A stretch of DNA of 64,000 nt from JASJBU01 sp963790775 (GTDB lineage: Bacteria; Pseudomonadota; Gammaproteobacteria; Chromatiales; Chromatiaceae), in contig CAWBPR010000011.1 of NCBI GenBank assembly GCA_963790775.1, forward strand, positions 62,001-126,000, read 5' to 3'. Positions 38,131-46,668 of the stretch are shown here, piece after piece; the first letter of the stretch is position 1; each line of letters begins with the position of its first letter. The notes under the pieces are model-generated. The model had not been told where the DNA came from. It worked only from the letters and a program-made list of their open reading frames with translations, and did not search any database. The translations under genes and the position numbers were made by a program.

Positions 38131-39066
38131 ATGAAATGGTTGAGCAACTTGCTGTTTGGGTTATTGCTGCCGGCTGTAATGGCGGCGGCAGCAACTCAAG
38201 GACCACTGGTCGAGTTCTCAAGGATTGCTGAACTGACAGGACCTGAAGACAGCCCAATGGTCATGCCAAGCGACATTGCTTTAGGTAAGAACGGGCGTGT
38301 CTACATCGTGGATAGTGGCAATAATCGAGTGCTTTGTTACTCAAAGGAGGGTGACTATCTCTTTGCATTCGGTTCATCTGGTGTGGGAGAAGGGCAATTG
38401 CAGGCACCGGTAGGTATTACTACAGCACCGGATGGTAGCGTATTGATTGCCGACAGGGGGAATAATCGGATCCAGATTTTTGATTATGATGGGAAATATA
38501 TTACGACTATTCCGACTAGGAGTGGAGAAAACTCAGCAACACCGGTTGATGTAGCTGTCGACAAGGCTGGCAAGAAAATTTATGTTACCGCATCAATTCC
38601 ACATCATCAGATCCTGATCTATGGCGAGGGGGCTGGTACAGGTGAAGCTGAGATGGTCTGGGGTAAACCGGGAAGTAATATGGGAGAATTCAGGTTTCCA
38701 GCCACTATTGCGATCGGACCGGATGCAAATATATACATTGTCGATGTATTCAACTCCCGGGTCCAAGTATATAAGGATTCCGGGAAGCCATTGGTTACCA
38801 TCGGTACATGGGGAGTGACTCCCGGGCACGTATTCAGGCCCAAGGGCATCGCCATTAACGATAAGGGTCTGATAGCGCTAAGCGACAGCTATATGGGTAT
38901 AGTGCAGTTTTTTACAGATGATACTAAATTCCTGGCCGTACTTGGCGAGAACGAGGAATTTACCCATTTCACCACTCCGGTGGGTTTGGCTCTGGCTAAT
39001 GATGGCCGTCTCTATATCGCTGAAATGCTTGCCAATAAAGTCACGGTGTTACAACTAAAACGATAA
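38131..39066 (+). CDS. NHL-repeat beta-propeller protein, third copy (secreted)
   Basis: This is a 311-aa exported protein with a signal peptide ending near VMAAAAT; no lipobox Cys is seen, unlike the other two. Blades are clear: DIALGKNGRVYIVDSGNNRV, ITTAPDGSVLIADRGNNRI, VAVDKAGKKIYVTASIPHH, IAIGPDANIYIVDVFNSRV and GIAINDKGLIALSDSYMGI, plus a closing blade. The stop is five bases before the 18-haem cytochrome start, so the two are probably co-translated and functionally paired, repeating the propeller-then-cytochrome order seen at 29679-32500. Confidence 0.82.
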   Translation: MKWLSNLLFGLLLPAVMAAAATQGPLVEFSRIAELTGPEDSPMVMPSDIALGKNGRVYIVDSGNNRVLCYSKEGDYLFAFGSSGVGEGQLQAPVGITTAPDGSVLIADRGNNRIQIFDYDGKYITTIPTRSGENSATPVDVAVDKAGKKIYVTASIPHHQILIYGEGAGTGEAEMVWGKPGSNMGEFRFPATIAIGPDANIYIVDVFNSRVQVYKDSGKPLVTIGTWGVTPGHVFRPKGIAINDKGLIALSDSYMGIVQFFTDDTKFLAVLGENEEFTHFTTPVGLALANDGRLYIAEMLANKVTVLQLKR

Positions 39067-39071
39067 ATGTC

Positions 39072-41435
39072 ATGAGTGATTGGTCGCGTGTACTATCCCT
39101 GAATAGCCGTAGCAATATATTAGGTCTGCTATCGATTGTTTTACTATTTACATCATTCATCACACCCGTTGATGCTGCACGAGTTGTGGCGGGTAAACGA
39201 GAGTGCGCAACCTGCCATATTGCATGGATATCAGACTTCAAGCGTGAAGATATAACTACGCTCATACCATATGAACCCAGACCAACCGTCAATACAGGTA
39301 AGCAGGATGTGGTGAGCACCGATAGGATGTGTTTTTCCTGTCATGATGGTTTTGCGCTGGATTCAAGGCCCCTCTGGATCGAGGGTGGGCACAATCACCC
39401 GGTAGGTATGGTGCCGTCTGATAATGTCAATCTGTCGGAGTTTGAAGGTAAAACCGTCTTTCCCCTAAATGATGACGGCAAGGTCTATTGCGGTACCTGT
39501 CATAGTGCTCATGGTTTGTCATGGCAGGAGTCGGAGTCACCGATATTTTTGCGTTTGCCCAATGTGGCGTCCAGCCTGTGTATGACTTGCCATGCAAATA
39601 AGTCGGAAGTGACATCGAGAGTCGATCATCCCATCACCAGGACTATAAAAGAGTTTCCGGAGAAGCTCGCTGCAGAGGGTGGAATGTTCACTAAAGACAA
39701 GGAAATTACTTGCCAGAGTTGTCATACGCCACATGCGGCAAGCAGTAGACCATTAATGGTCATGGACAACCGCAAGGCTGGTTTATGTACACAATGTCAT
39801 ACGGATAAGGCAAATCTCCCTGGTACAAAGCACGATCTAACGGTCATGGCGCCGGAAACGAAAAATAGAAAGGGTGAGGTTGTATCGGAATATGGCACCT
39901 GCCTTGGTTGTCATGTGATGCATGAAGCTGATGACAGCGCACCCTTGTGGGGGAGGGATGAGATCACTCCAACTCAGGATAGGGCAGAGCAACTATGTAG
40001 GAGTTGCCATAAGAAAAATGGTTTGGCAAAGAACAAAAAAATTGCTGCGCATAGTCATCCAGTAAATGTTTCAGTTGATAAACTGGGCATTAGCCCAAAG
40101 GAAGATGGTTGGCACAGCAATCAACCCGTGACAGGAGCGGACCTTGAGCCTTTACCGCTGTATGACGCTGAAGGTATCAAGTCACCAGATGCGACTCATG
40201 TAAGTTGTCCAACATGCCATAATCCGCATAACTGGAACGTCAAAGAGAAGTTCAAGGGTGACCCGAAAAAGGTTGAGGGTGATGGTCAGTCAAGTTTTTT
40301 GCGGATCGCACAGGGAACGAATAGTGCTCTATGCATCAATTGTCATGTGGATAAACGCTCAGTATTGCAATCTAAACACAGTTTGATCGGGAATAAGGAA
40401 CGAAAAAAACTTCAGCAGAGCCCGACGATCAAGGTCGGTCTGGACCAGGGTGCATGTGGCTCCTGCCATCGGGCACACAATGGGCGTGGGGCTGTCATGT
40501 CGCCGATCGAAAGCAGGAATAATCAAAGTTATATACAGTCTATCTGTACAACCTGCCATGACAAAGGTGGTATAGCAGAAGAGAAAACAACGGGTAAACA
40601 TAGTCACCCTCTCCTACGTAACCTATCGAAGGTTGGTGATAAAACATCATTGCCGCTATTCAATAAAACGGGTCAACGGCACCCAAGAGGGAGAGTGGAC
40701 TGTGCAACCTGTCACAACCCCCATCAGTGGGACCCGGCCAAACCATTGAGTACTGCAGGCAGAAACAAGGAGGTAGATGGAGACAGCCGAACCAGTTTTC
40801 TTCGACTGCCTGCTGCCCCGGGATCTGACTTGTGCGTTGACTGTCATCGCAATAAACGTCCTGTGAGGGGTACTGACCATGATTTGCGTGTCACAGCAAA
40901 GAATGCTGTAAATCATCAGGGACGGAATGTGACTCAATCCGGTGTGTGCGGCCAATGCCATAGTGTACATAACGCGAATTCCAGACTTGCACTGTGGGCA
41001 AGAAAGACAGCTTCAGATATGGATCCACAGATGGCGCTGTGTCTGAGTTGTCACTCAGTAGGCGCCGCTGCCGAGTCAAAGATACCAGATCAGGTCATGC
41101 GTCCTCATGGCATACTGCTTTGGTCAAATCAGTTACGTGTCGACAACCAGCAACGTCACAGTTTACCGGATATCCCGGTTTTTGACCGAAATGGCAACCG
41201 GACGAGAGTGGGTAGAATTCGCTGTGCCAGTTGCCATAATCCTCATGTCTGGGATGCGGACAGACCTCGTGAGGGTCGGGGCAGTAATATAGAAGGGGAT
41301 GTGACGAATAGTTTTCTTCGTAACGCCTCCAGCAGTCAGATAGTCTGTGCGGATTGTCATGGGGCTGATGCCATATACCGTTATAAGTACTTTCATGGAG
41401 AAACCTCTCGTAAGCCGCATGGTTTGTATAGATAG
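39072..41435 (+). CDS. Octadecahaem (18 CXXCH) c-type cytochrome
   Basis: This is a 787-aa exported cytochrome with a signal peptide ending near PVDAA. Eighteen CXXCH motifs are counted: CATCH, CFSCH, CGTCH, CMTCH, CQSCH, CTQCH, CLGCH, CRSCH, CPTCH, CINCH, CGSCH, CTTCH, CATCH, CVDCH, CGQCH, CLSCH, CASCH and CADCH. The haem density is about one per 44 residues. At least three internal repeats share a CxxCHNPHxW opening, an EGD/GD-S-FLR centre and a closing CxxCH. The gene ends a run of tightly spaced genes. By size and haem number it could be an extracellular terminal reductase or conductive wire; location outside the cell is inferred, not shown. Confidence 0.9.
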   Translation: MSDWSRVLSLNSRSNILGLLSIVLLFTSFITPVDAARVVAGKRECATCHIAWISDFKREDITTLIPYEPRPTVNTGKQDVVSTDRMCFSCHDGFALDSRPLWIEGGHNHPVGMVPSDNVNLSEFEGKTVFPLNDDGKVYCGTCHSAHGLSWQESESPIFLRLPNVASSLCMTCHANKSEVTSRVDHPITRTIKEFPEKLAAEGGMFTKDKEITCQSCHTPHAASSRPLMVMDNRKAGLCTQCHTDKANLPGTKHDLTVMAPETKNRKGEVVSEYGTCLGCHVMHEADDSAPLWGRDEITPTQDRAEQLCRSCHKKNGLAKNKKIAAHSHPVNVSVDKLGISPKEDGWHSNQPVTGADLEPLPLYDAEGIKSPDATHVSCPTCHNPHNWNVKEKFKGDPKKVEGDGQSSFLRIAQGTNSALCINCHVDKRSVLQSKHSLIGNKERKKLQQSPTIKVGLDQGACGSCHRAHNGRGAVMSPIESRNNQSYIQSICTTCHDKGGIAEEKTTGKHSHPLLRNLSKVGDKTSLPLFNKTGQRHPRGRVDCATCHNPHQWDPAKPLSTAGRNKEVDGDSRTSFLRLPAAPGSDLCVDCHRNKRPVRGTDHDLRVTAKNAVNHQGRNVTQSGVCGQCHSVHNANSRLALWARKTASDMDPQMALCLSCHSVGAAAESKIPDQVMRPHGILLWSNQLRVDNQQRHSLPDIPVFDRNGNRTRVGRIRCASCHNPHVWDADRPREGRGSNIEGDVTNSFLRNASSSQIVCADCHGADAIYRYKYFHGETSRKPHGLYR

Positions 41436-41607
41436 GTATACATCCTCTCAATTTGTTCAATGTCAGAACAAACTAATCGTACGGCAGTGTAATGTTGGAA
41501 TTTACGTATGCAGGTAAGTTAGAACAGTTACTGACTCATTATTTGATGTATGAAACAATGAAGCGGTATCGTCGAATTATTTAATTCAGCTGAAAGAGTG
41601 ATAGTGT

Positions 41608-41973
41608 ATGAAAATAATATTTATTTTTCTTTTAACTGTCATGATGCAGATTTTACTGGCAGGCGAAATCCCTGCAGGTCATCCATCTGTGAAAGATGTA
41701 TTAGATGCAAAAGGTGAGACTCCTGGCAATAAGCCGGCGCTTCCTCTAAATGTTGGAATTGTTGTCAACACTATACATAGTAATAATTACACATATATCG
41801 AACTGAAAAATGAGCAGAAAAATATCTGGTTGGCAGCCCCGAAAGTTGAATTAGCGGACAATACCAGAATAAGGTATGGAAGAGGGATTACCATGGTTAA
41901 TTTCTATAGTAATGGGTTAAAGAGGGAGTTTCCTGAGATCTATTTTGTGGAAAGGGTGGAGATTGCAGAGTAG
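41608..41973 (+). CDS. Exported NrfJ-like OB-fold protein
   Basis: This is a 121-aa protein with a signal peptide (IFIFLLTVMMQILLAG). The core has the pattern V-x-T-I-H-S-N-N-Y-T-Y-I-E-L, then IWLAAPKVEL, and MVNFYSNGLKREFPEIYFVERV. This matches small periplasmic OB-fold proteins found beside nitrite-reductase and other multihaem gene sets (NrfJ-like). The role in those systems is not well defined. It lies 172 bases after the 18-haem gene. No haem or metal motif is seen. Confidence 0.6.
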   Translation: MKIIFIFLLTVMMQILLAGEIPAGHPSVKDVLDAKGETPGNKPALPLNVGIVVNTIHSNNYTYIELKNEQKNIWLAAPKVELADNTRIRYGRGITMVNFYSNGLKREFPEIYFVERVEIAE

Positions 41974-42651
41974 CATCAATAAAATGTTTCCAACTACGTG
42001 CCATTTAGATTATTTAAAAAAGCATATTAAAATCAATTGGAAAACATAATTTTTGTGTTTATAAAATTTGCCTTGCTGCAAGTGTAAGGTTAAGTCTAAA
42101 TCAACTGCAATATGAAAATTACAATCCAAATCGAATCTATTATTTAAGAATAATATCTGTATCCTTACCACATAAAATCAAAATATTAGGTTTTGTTAAT
42201 CCCTGTCAAGCAGCACTAACGCATAGTATTAGAGATCTCCATTTCATAAAAATATATTTAGCTAGCTATTGCCCAGGAATGGATGCCGGACTGGATGATG
42301 GGAAGAAAATAATTCTCATAAGGAGTTAGCAGTCTGCCTCATAATATCAATTCAGGATTACCGATTCTTGGTAATCTAAAGCCTCATAATATCCAATATT
42401 AACAGTCGGTTGTATTTACTTATCGCTGCATATTTCTGATCCGAATCAGAATATGCCTGTTGAATTGTGGCGTGGAAAATTTAATTATCAGTCTAAAGAA
42501 TTTATAGATTAATCCGATAATCCATTCGTGTGTTTATGGAATCTTTAAAAGTCAAATAAAAGTTGTTCAAAAAACAAACGATTGTCTTTTATTGAAATTA
42601 AAAAATTGATGGTTCCCTCGGATAAAGTCATGAATATTTATTAAAAGTAAG
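41974..42651. other. AT-rich intergenic region
   Basis: These 678 bases between the NrfJ-like gene and the triheme gene are strongly AT-rich. I see no ORF with coding character. It holds a hairpin framed by direct repeats at 42336-42393, listed separately. The base composition differs from the flanking housekeeping DNA and suits an acquired or decaying stretch. Confidence 0.45.
42336..42393. repeat. Direct repeats flanking a small hairpin
   Basis: GCCTCATAATATC occurs at 42336-42348 and again at 42381-42393. Between them GATTACC (42356-42362) pairs with GGTAATC (42370-42376) around a 7-base loop. The arrangement could be an operator pair, a small RNA element or the scar of a tiny mobile insertion. 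Confidence 0.5.
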
Positions 42652-43194
42652 ATGGCAAAGTTTTACATGTTATTATTTTTGATATGTTTTTCAAATGAAG
42701 TGCTGGCAGCAAAATATTCGGATGCATTTAAGGAATTTATTCTTGGCGTTGATCAGCAAGGCGGGATGGAGGCTCTGAAGCCAGTAGCGAAACTTCCCGA
42801 TATGAGTCGTTCGATAACATGTATGGAGTGCCATGATGGGAGCCAGGCGCGTGGAGTGTCATTGAAACACTCTGAAACCCCCATGAAATTTACAGGGCAC
42901 GGATCTGTTAATCATCCAGTTGGTATGAAATACGATTATTACGCAAAAAATAATCCAGTGGTTTTTGTATCATTGGAAAGATTGGATAAAAGAATCATAC
43001 TGGAGGATGGGGAAGTTACTTGCATCTCTTGTCATGCACTGAAAAATACGTTATCGGACGAAAGTGACAATTTTATCAAAACAAGTGTGTTTCCAAGGGA
43101 GGAGTATGCTACATCGTATTGTACTGCAAACAATAAAAAACTCACAACCGAGTCGAATATAACTACACTATGCCTCTCATGTCATGCAATGTGA
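42652..43194 (+). CDS. Exported triheme c-type cytochrome
   Basis: This is a 180-aa protein with a signal peptide ending near EVLAA. Three haem motifs are present: CMECH, CISCH and a C-terminal CLSCH three residues before the end. Extra free Cys occurs near residue 163 (SYCTANN). Histidines in LKHSETP and NHPVGMKYD could be distal ligands. The NHPVGM phrase is shared with the 18-haem protein (NHPVGMVPSD), which points to a common repeat origin. It lies at the right edge of the cytochrome region and is AT-rich like the intergenic DNA before it. Confidence 0.75.
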   Translation: MAKFYMLLFLICFSNEVLAAKYSDAFKEFILGVDQQGGMEALKPVAKLPDMSRSITCMECHDGSQARGVSLKHSETPMKFTGHGSVNHPVGMKYDYYAKNNPVVFVSLERLDKRIILEDGEVTCISCHALKNTLSDESDNFIKTSVFPREEYATSYCTANNKKLTTESNITTLCLSCHAM

Positions 43195-43670
43195 CCGGAT
43201 CTATGCAGAAACATCCTAAAAAGAAATTCAATAAAATTTCTCGGTTACTTTAACACTATCTACATAAGCCGCCTTAACAGGCACTGTCTTTTCTGGCCGT
43301 AGTCTCCGTTTTATGCGGTCAGGAAGGCTTTCTGTTTGACGTTATCAAAGTGAAAAACCATTATTATTCGCAATAATTATTCAGTGAATTTATTCTATGT
43401 GCGTTTAAAAGATTATATTCAAAACAGGTTGATTCAGGGTCAGCACCTGCTTGCCCTGGCTTATGACAATTAGGGACATCAGATAACGGTGACGCAGTAT
43501 GCCCTGCTTACATAAATTAAATCAGTTATCATCAGTTGCGTTTCGGGTTGTTTGCCGGTTGTAGTTACCTATGTTTCACTTGGCGATATCAACCTGATTC
43601 GCAACTCACAGTAAATCTTAAAGCAAGATAGATTTAAATCATTAATCGACAAATATGGAGTTTTTAAAAA
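43195..43670. other. Intergenic region between the triheme gene and glyoxalase I
   Basis: These 476 bases hold a weak hairpin after the triheme gene (AGAAATT at 43222-43228 with AATTTCT at 43235-43241). A short minus-strand open stretch around 43240-43340 has no start codon and I do not call it a gene. Nothing else is recognised. Confidence 0.35.
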
Positions 43671-44057
43671 ATGAGAATATTACACACAATGCTAAGGGTG
43701 GGAGACTTGCAGAAATCAATAAAGTTTTACACCGAAATCCTCGGCATGAGTCTCCTCCGCCAAAAGGATTATCCTGATGGTAAGTTCACCCTGGCATTTT
43801 TAGGTTATGGTCCGGAAAGCGACAATTCAGCGATTGAACTCACGTATAATTGGGATACTGACAGATATGATCGAGGCACAGGCTATGGGCACATTGCCAT
43901 CGAAGTGGATGATGTATACAAGGCCACTGAAAATATTAAAAATAGAGGTGGGAATATCATTCGTGACGCAGGTCCGATGAATGCAGGAACTACTGTCATC
44001 GCATTCGTATCAGATCCTGATGGTTATGAAATTGAGCTTATTGGCAGGAAAATATGA
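43671..44057 (+). CDS. gloA: Lactoylglutathione lyase (glyoxalase I)
   Basis: This is a 128-aa cytoplasmic enzyme that converts the methylglyoxal-glutathione hemithioacetal to S-lactoylglutathione. All four metal ligands of the Ni-type enzyme are present: H5 (LHTMLRV), E56 (AIELTYN), H74 (GYGHIAI) and E122 (GYEIELIG). The length matches bacterial GloA. It ends next to an IS3 remnant on the opposite strand, which marks the border between the cytochrome region and the SulP gene. Confidence 0.95.
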   Translation: MRILHTMLRVGDLQKSIKFYTEILGMSLLRQKDYPDGKFTLAFLGYGPESDNSAIELTYNWDTDRYDRGTGYGHIAIEVDDVYKATENIKNRGGNIIRDAGPMNAGTTVIAFVSDPDGYEIELIGRKI

Positions 44058-44103
44058 AATCCCGCCGGTATGGTGCATCTTCTAAATGGTTCGGCGACTT
44101 CTG

Positions 44104-44398
44104 AACCTTCTCGGCCTTGAAACGTTCACCAGCGTACATCTTTTTCAAACGCCGGTTTTCTTCCTCAAGCTCCTTCATCCGCTTCACCATCGAGGCATCC
44201 ATACCGTCGAATCTAGCCCGCCATTTATAGAATGTGGCACTGCTCATGCCATGTTCCCGGCATAGTGCTGTCACTGGGGTTGCTGACTCGGCCTGCTTCA
44301 GGATCGCCAGGATCTGGCTGTCGCTGTATCGTGATTATTTCATGCAGAATCTCCTCTTGCGTCACCATGAGAAAATTCTACTTCTGGTGTCAGCTAGT
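44104..44398 (-). mobile_element. Remnant of an IS3-family insertion sequence (OrfA fragment)
   Basis: On the minus strand the OrfA transposase reads MK-stop-SRYSDSQILAILKQAE, then VTALCREHGMSSATFYKW, a helix-turn-helix typical of IS3-group OrfA, and MKELEEENRRLKKMYA, a leucine-zipper-like segment. Codon 3 is TAA where Lys is expected, and similarity stops after FKAEKV, so OrfB and one end are gone. A probable terminal end near 44398 reads TAGCTGACACCAGAAG on the minus strand. It is non-functional and records past insertion here. Confidence 0.8.
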
Positions 44399-44526
44399 TT
44401 TCGGGGTGATTACCATCCGCTCAAACCCCATTCTGGTTACGTGATTTGTATAAGGTAAGTGAATTAGAATACACTAATAGGTTCTCGGTCTCATGGGCAA
44501 AGAATAATTTCATAGGGGGTAATGAA

Positions 44527-46281
44527 GTGGCAGGCGGAAAACCGGACTCAACACCTTTTTGGGCGCTGTTTCTACCGTTCCTGAGCTGGATCGGCGAATT
44601 GAAGGATAAAGAGACGCTAAGGGCGGATCTCATTGCCGGCGTGACCGTGGCCCTGGTGCTCGTGCCCCAGTCCATGGCCTACGCACAGCTTGCTGGACTT
44701 CCTGTCTATTACGGTCTGTATGCCTCTTTCCTGCCGCCTATGGTGGCAGCATTGTTCGGTTCCTCACGACAGCTCGCCACCGGCCCCGTGGCGGTAGTAT
44801 CCCTGATGACAGCTGCAGCACTGGAGCCTCTCGCGGCTGGCAGTCCCGAGGGATATCTAGCATATGCAGTGCTGCTGGCCTTTATGGTCGGTGCCTTCCA
44901 ACTCTTTCTCGGCGTGTTCCGCCTGGGTGTGCTGGTAGACTTCCTTTCCCATCCGGTGGTCATAGGCTTCACCAATGCCGGCGCCCTGATCATCGCAACC
45001 TCCCAGCTGAGTAAGTTATTCGGTGTCAGCGTCGAGAAGGCGGAACACCACTATGAGACGGTTATGCGGGTGGTGGAGGCTGCACTGCAGCACACTCACA
45101 TGCCTACCCTGTGGATGGGGCTGTTGTCTATCGGTTTATTATTCGGCCTGAAGAAATACCTGCCAAAGGTCCCCAATGTACTGGTCGCAGTTGTGGTGAC
45201 CACCTTGCTGTCCTGGTACACGGGATTTCATGAGGCGGGTGGCTCAGTGGTGGGAGAAATACCCGATGGTTTACCCGGGTTGGCTTTTCCGGTATTCGAC
45301 TTGGATGTGATCAAGCAGTTGGTTACTACGGCGATTACCATCTCTCTTATTGGCTTCATGGAGGCGATCTCCATCGCCAAGGCCATGGCGGCTCGAACCC
45401 GCCAGCGCCTGGATGCCAACCAGGAGTTGATAGGCCAGGGGCTGTCCAACATGGTATCTGGCTGCTTTAGTGGTTACCCCGGCTCCGGCTCTTTCTCCCG
45501 TTCGGCAGTAAACATCAATGCTGGCGCCATGACCGGAGCCTCCTCGGTCGTAACCGGCGCGGTAGTGGGCATCACTCTGCTGTGGTTGACCCCCTTGTTG
45601 TACCACCTGCCTCAGGCCACTCTGGCGGCAGTAATTGTCATGGCGGTAATCAACCTGATCAAGTTCAAGCCCATTGTGCACGCCTGGAAGGCGCAGCCCC
45701 ACGATGGTGTTGTCTCGGTAGTGACTTTCCTGCTGACCCTGGCGATGGCCCCGCATCTGGATAAGGGCATTATTGTGGGTGTCGCTCTCTCTATCGGTCT
45801 GTTCTTATACCGTTCGATGCGGCCACGTGTCGCCGTTGTGTCCCGCTACAAAGATGGCACGATGCGCGACATCACTGTGCATCCGCTGCCAACCAGCCCG
45901 AAGATCTCGATCATGCGCTTCGACGGTTCGCTCTATTTCGCCAACGCCGGCTATTTCGAGACAAAGGTGCTGGAGGTGGTGGCGGCCAATCCCGAATTGC
46001 GTTATATCATCATCGATGCTTCAGGCATTAATCAGTTAGACGCCACAGGTGAAGAGGTGCTCTATCACCTGACCTCCCGCCTGCGGACCAACGGGGTTGA
46101 TCTGCTGGTGGCGCAGATGAAGAAGCAGTTCATGGACACCCTGCGACGCACCAGTATTATTGACAAATTCGGCGAGGACCATTTCTTCTCCCGTGTGGAA
46201 CTGGCGCTGGAGTTTGCATGGGACAAGTTGGCTCCCGAGTACGATCGCAACAGCTGTCCATTGCGTAATCCGAACCTCTGA
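44527..46281 (+). CDS. SulP-family sulfate/anion transporter with STAS domain
   Basis: This is a 584-aa inner-membrane transporter. GTG 44527 is chosen because GGGGGT lies upstream and the family start MxxPFxxWIGELK follows; the longer frame from a TTG at 44446 adds unlikely residues near the IS remnant. The SulP signature VPQSMAYAQLAGLPVYYGLY is present near residues 40-60. About twelve spans follow, then a cytoplasmic STAS domain (SLYFANAGYFE, IIDASGINQLDATG). The substrate could be sulfate, bicarbonate or another anion. In a sulfur oxidiser, sulfate movement is plausible but unproven. Confidence 0.9.
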   Translation: MAGGKPDSTPFWALFLPFLSWIGELKDKETLRADLIAGVTVALVLVPQSMAYAQLAGLPVYYGLYASFLPPMVAALFGSSRQLATGPVAVVSLMTAAALEPLAAGSPEGYLAYAVLLAFMVGAFQLFLGVFRLGVLVDFLSHPVVIGFTNAGALIIATSQLSKLFGVSVEKAEHHYETVMRVVEAALQHTHMPTLWMGLLSIGLLFGLKKYLPKVPNVLVAVVVTTLLSWYTGFHEAGGSVVGEIPDGLPGLAFPVFDLDVIKQLVTTAITISLIGFMEAISIAKAMAARTRQRLDANQELIGQGLSNMVSGCFSGYPGSGSFSRSAVNINAGAMTGASSVVTGAVVGITLLWLTPLLYHLPQATLAAVIVMAVINLIKFKPIVHAWKAQPHDGVVSVVTFLLTLAMAPHLDKGIIVGVALSIGLFLYRSMRPRVAVVSRYKDGTMRDITVHPLPTSPKISIMRFDGSLYFANAGYFETKVLEVVAANPELRYIIIDASGINQLDATGEEVLYHLTSRLRTNGVDLLVAQMKKQFMDTLRRTSIIDKFGEDHFFSRVELALEFAWDKLAPEYDRNSCPLRNPNL

Positions 46282-46292
46282 TCCGGATCGGC

Positions 46293-46320
46293 GGACGCCG
46301 TTTGGCGTCCTTGATCTCGC
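46293..46320 (+). terminator. Terminator hairpin after the SulP gene
   Basis: GGACGCC (46293-46299) pairs with GGCGTCC (46304-46310) around GTTT and is followed by TTGATCTC. It begins 12 bases after the SulP stop. Confidence 0.6.
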
Positions 46321-46322
46321 GG

Positions 46323-46359
46323 CCCATGGAAGGACTGATAAACTCAGACCTTCCATGGG
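46323..46359. repeat. 11-bp inverted repeat hairpin
   Basis: CCCATGGAAGG (46323-46333) pairs perfectly with CCTTCCATGGG (46349-46359) around a 15-base loop. It lies just after the SulP terminator. The arms and long loop resemble an operator or a second terminator stem rather than a REP. The rest of the 387-base gap to 46668 shows no gene. Confidence 0.5.
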
Positions 46360-46668
46360 AAGCTGAATCCAGTGATTAGAAGGCTATACGCTTAGAGTCC
46401 TTTCCCTCAAGTTCATTCTATTGGTAACTCCTGGTCATCTGGGTATTGATATAATGAATTCTGTTAGTGATGCAAAACCCATCCGAGCGTGCAACCGATT
46501 CATGATTTCCCAGCGCCTGGGCTGGGTTGACTCGAAACTAGGTAGTCAGACCCGCAAGCTAATCATTACAAGGCTCAGCTGAGTCTCCTGGGCTTGTCGG
46601 GAGTTGCCGTGCTTACTTCCTCAAAACGCCCCTGTCCTGTAGCCTCCCACCGACAGAGCCTCACCCCC

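Noticed and set aside
43240..43345. Short basic minus-strand open stretch between the triheme gene and gloA
   Set aside because: About 37 codons, no start codon, no recognisable family.
43500..43525. GGTGACGCAGTATGCCCTGC as a c-di-GMP-I riboswitch core
   Set aside because: Only a few bases resemble the consensus and the paired GGTAG receptor segment is absent.
44038..44274. 78-aa minus-strand ORF as an intact transposase
   Set aside because: It is only the middle of OrfA, with an upstream TAA and a non-homologous tail overlapping gloA.
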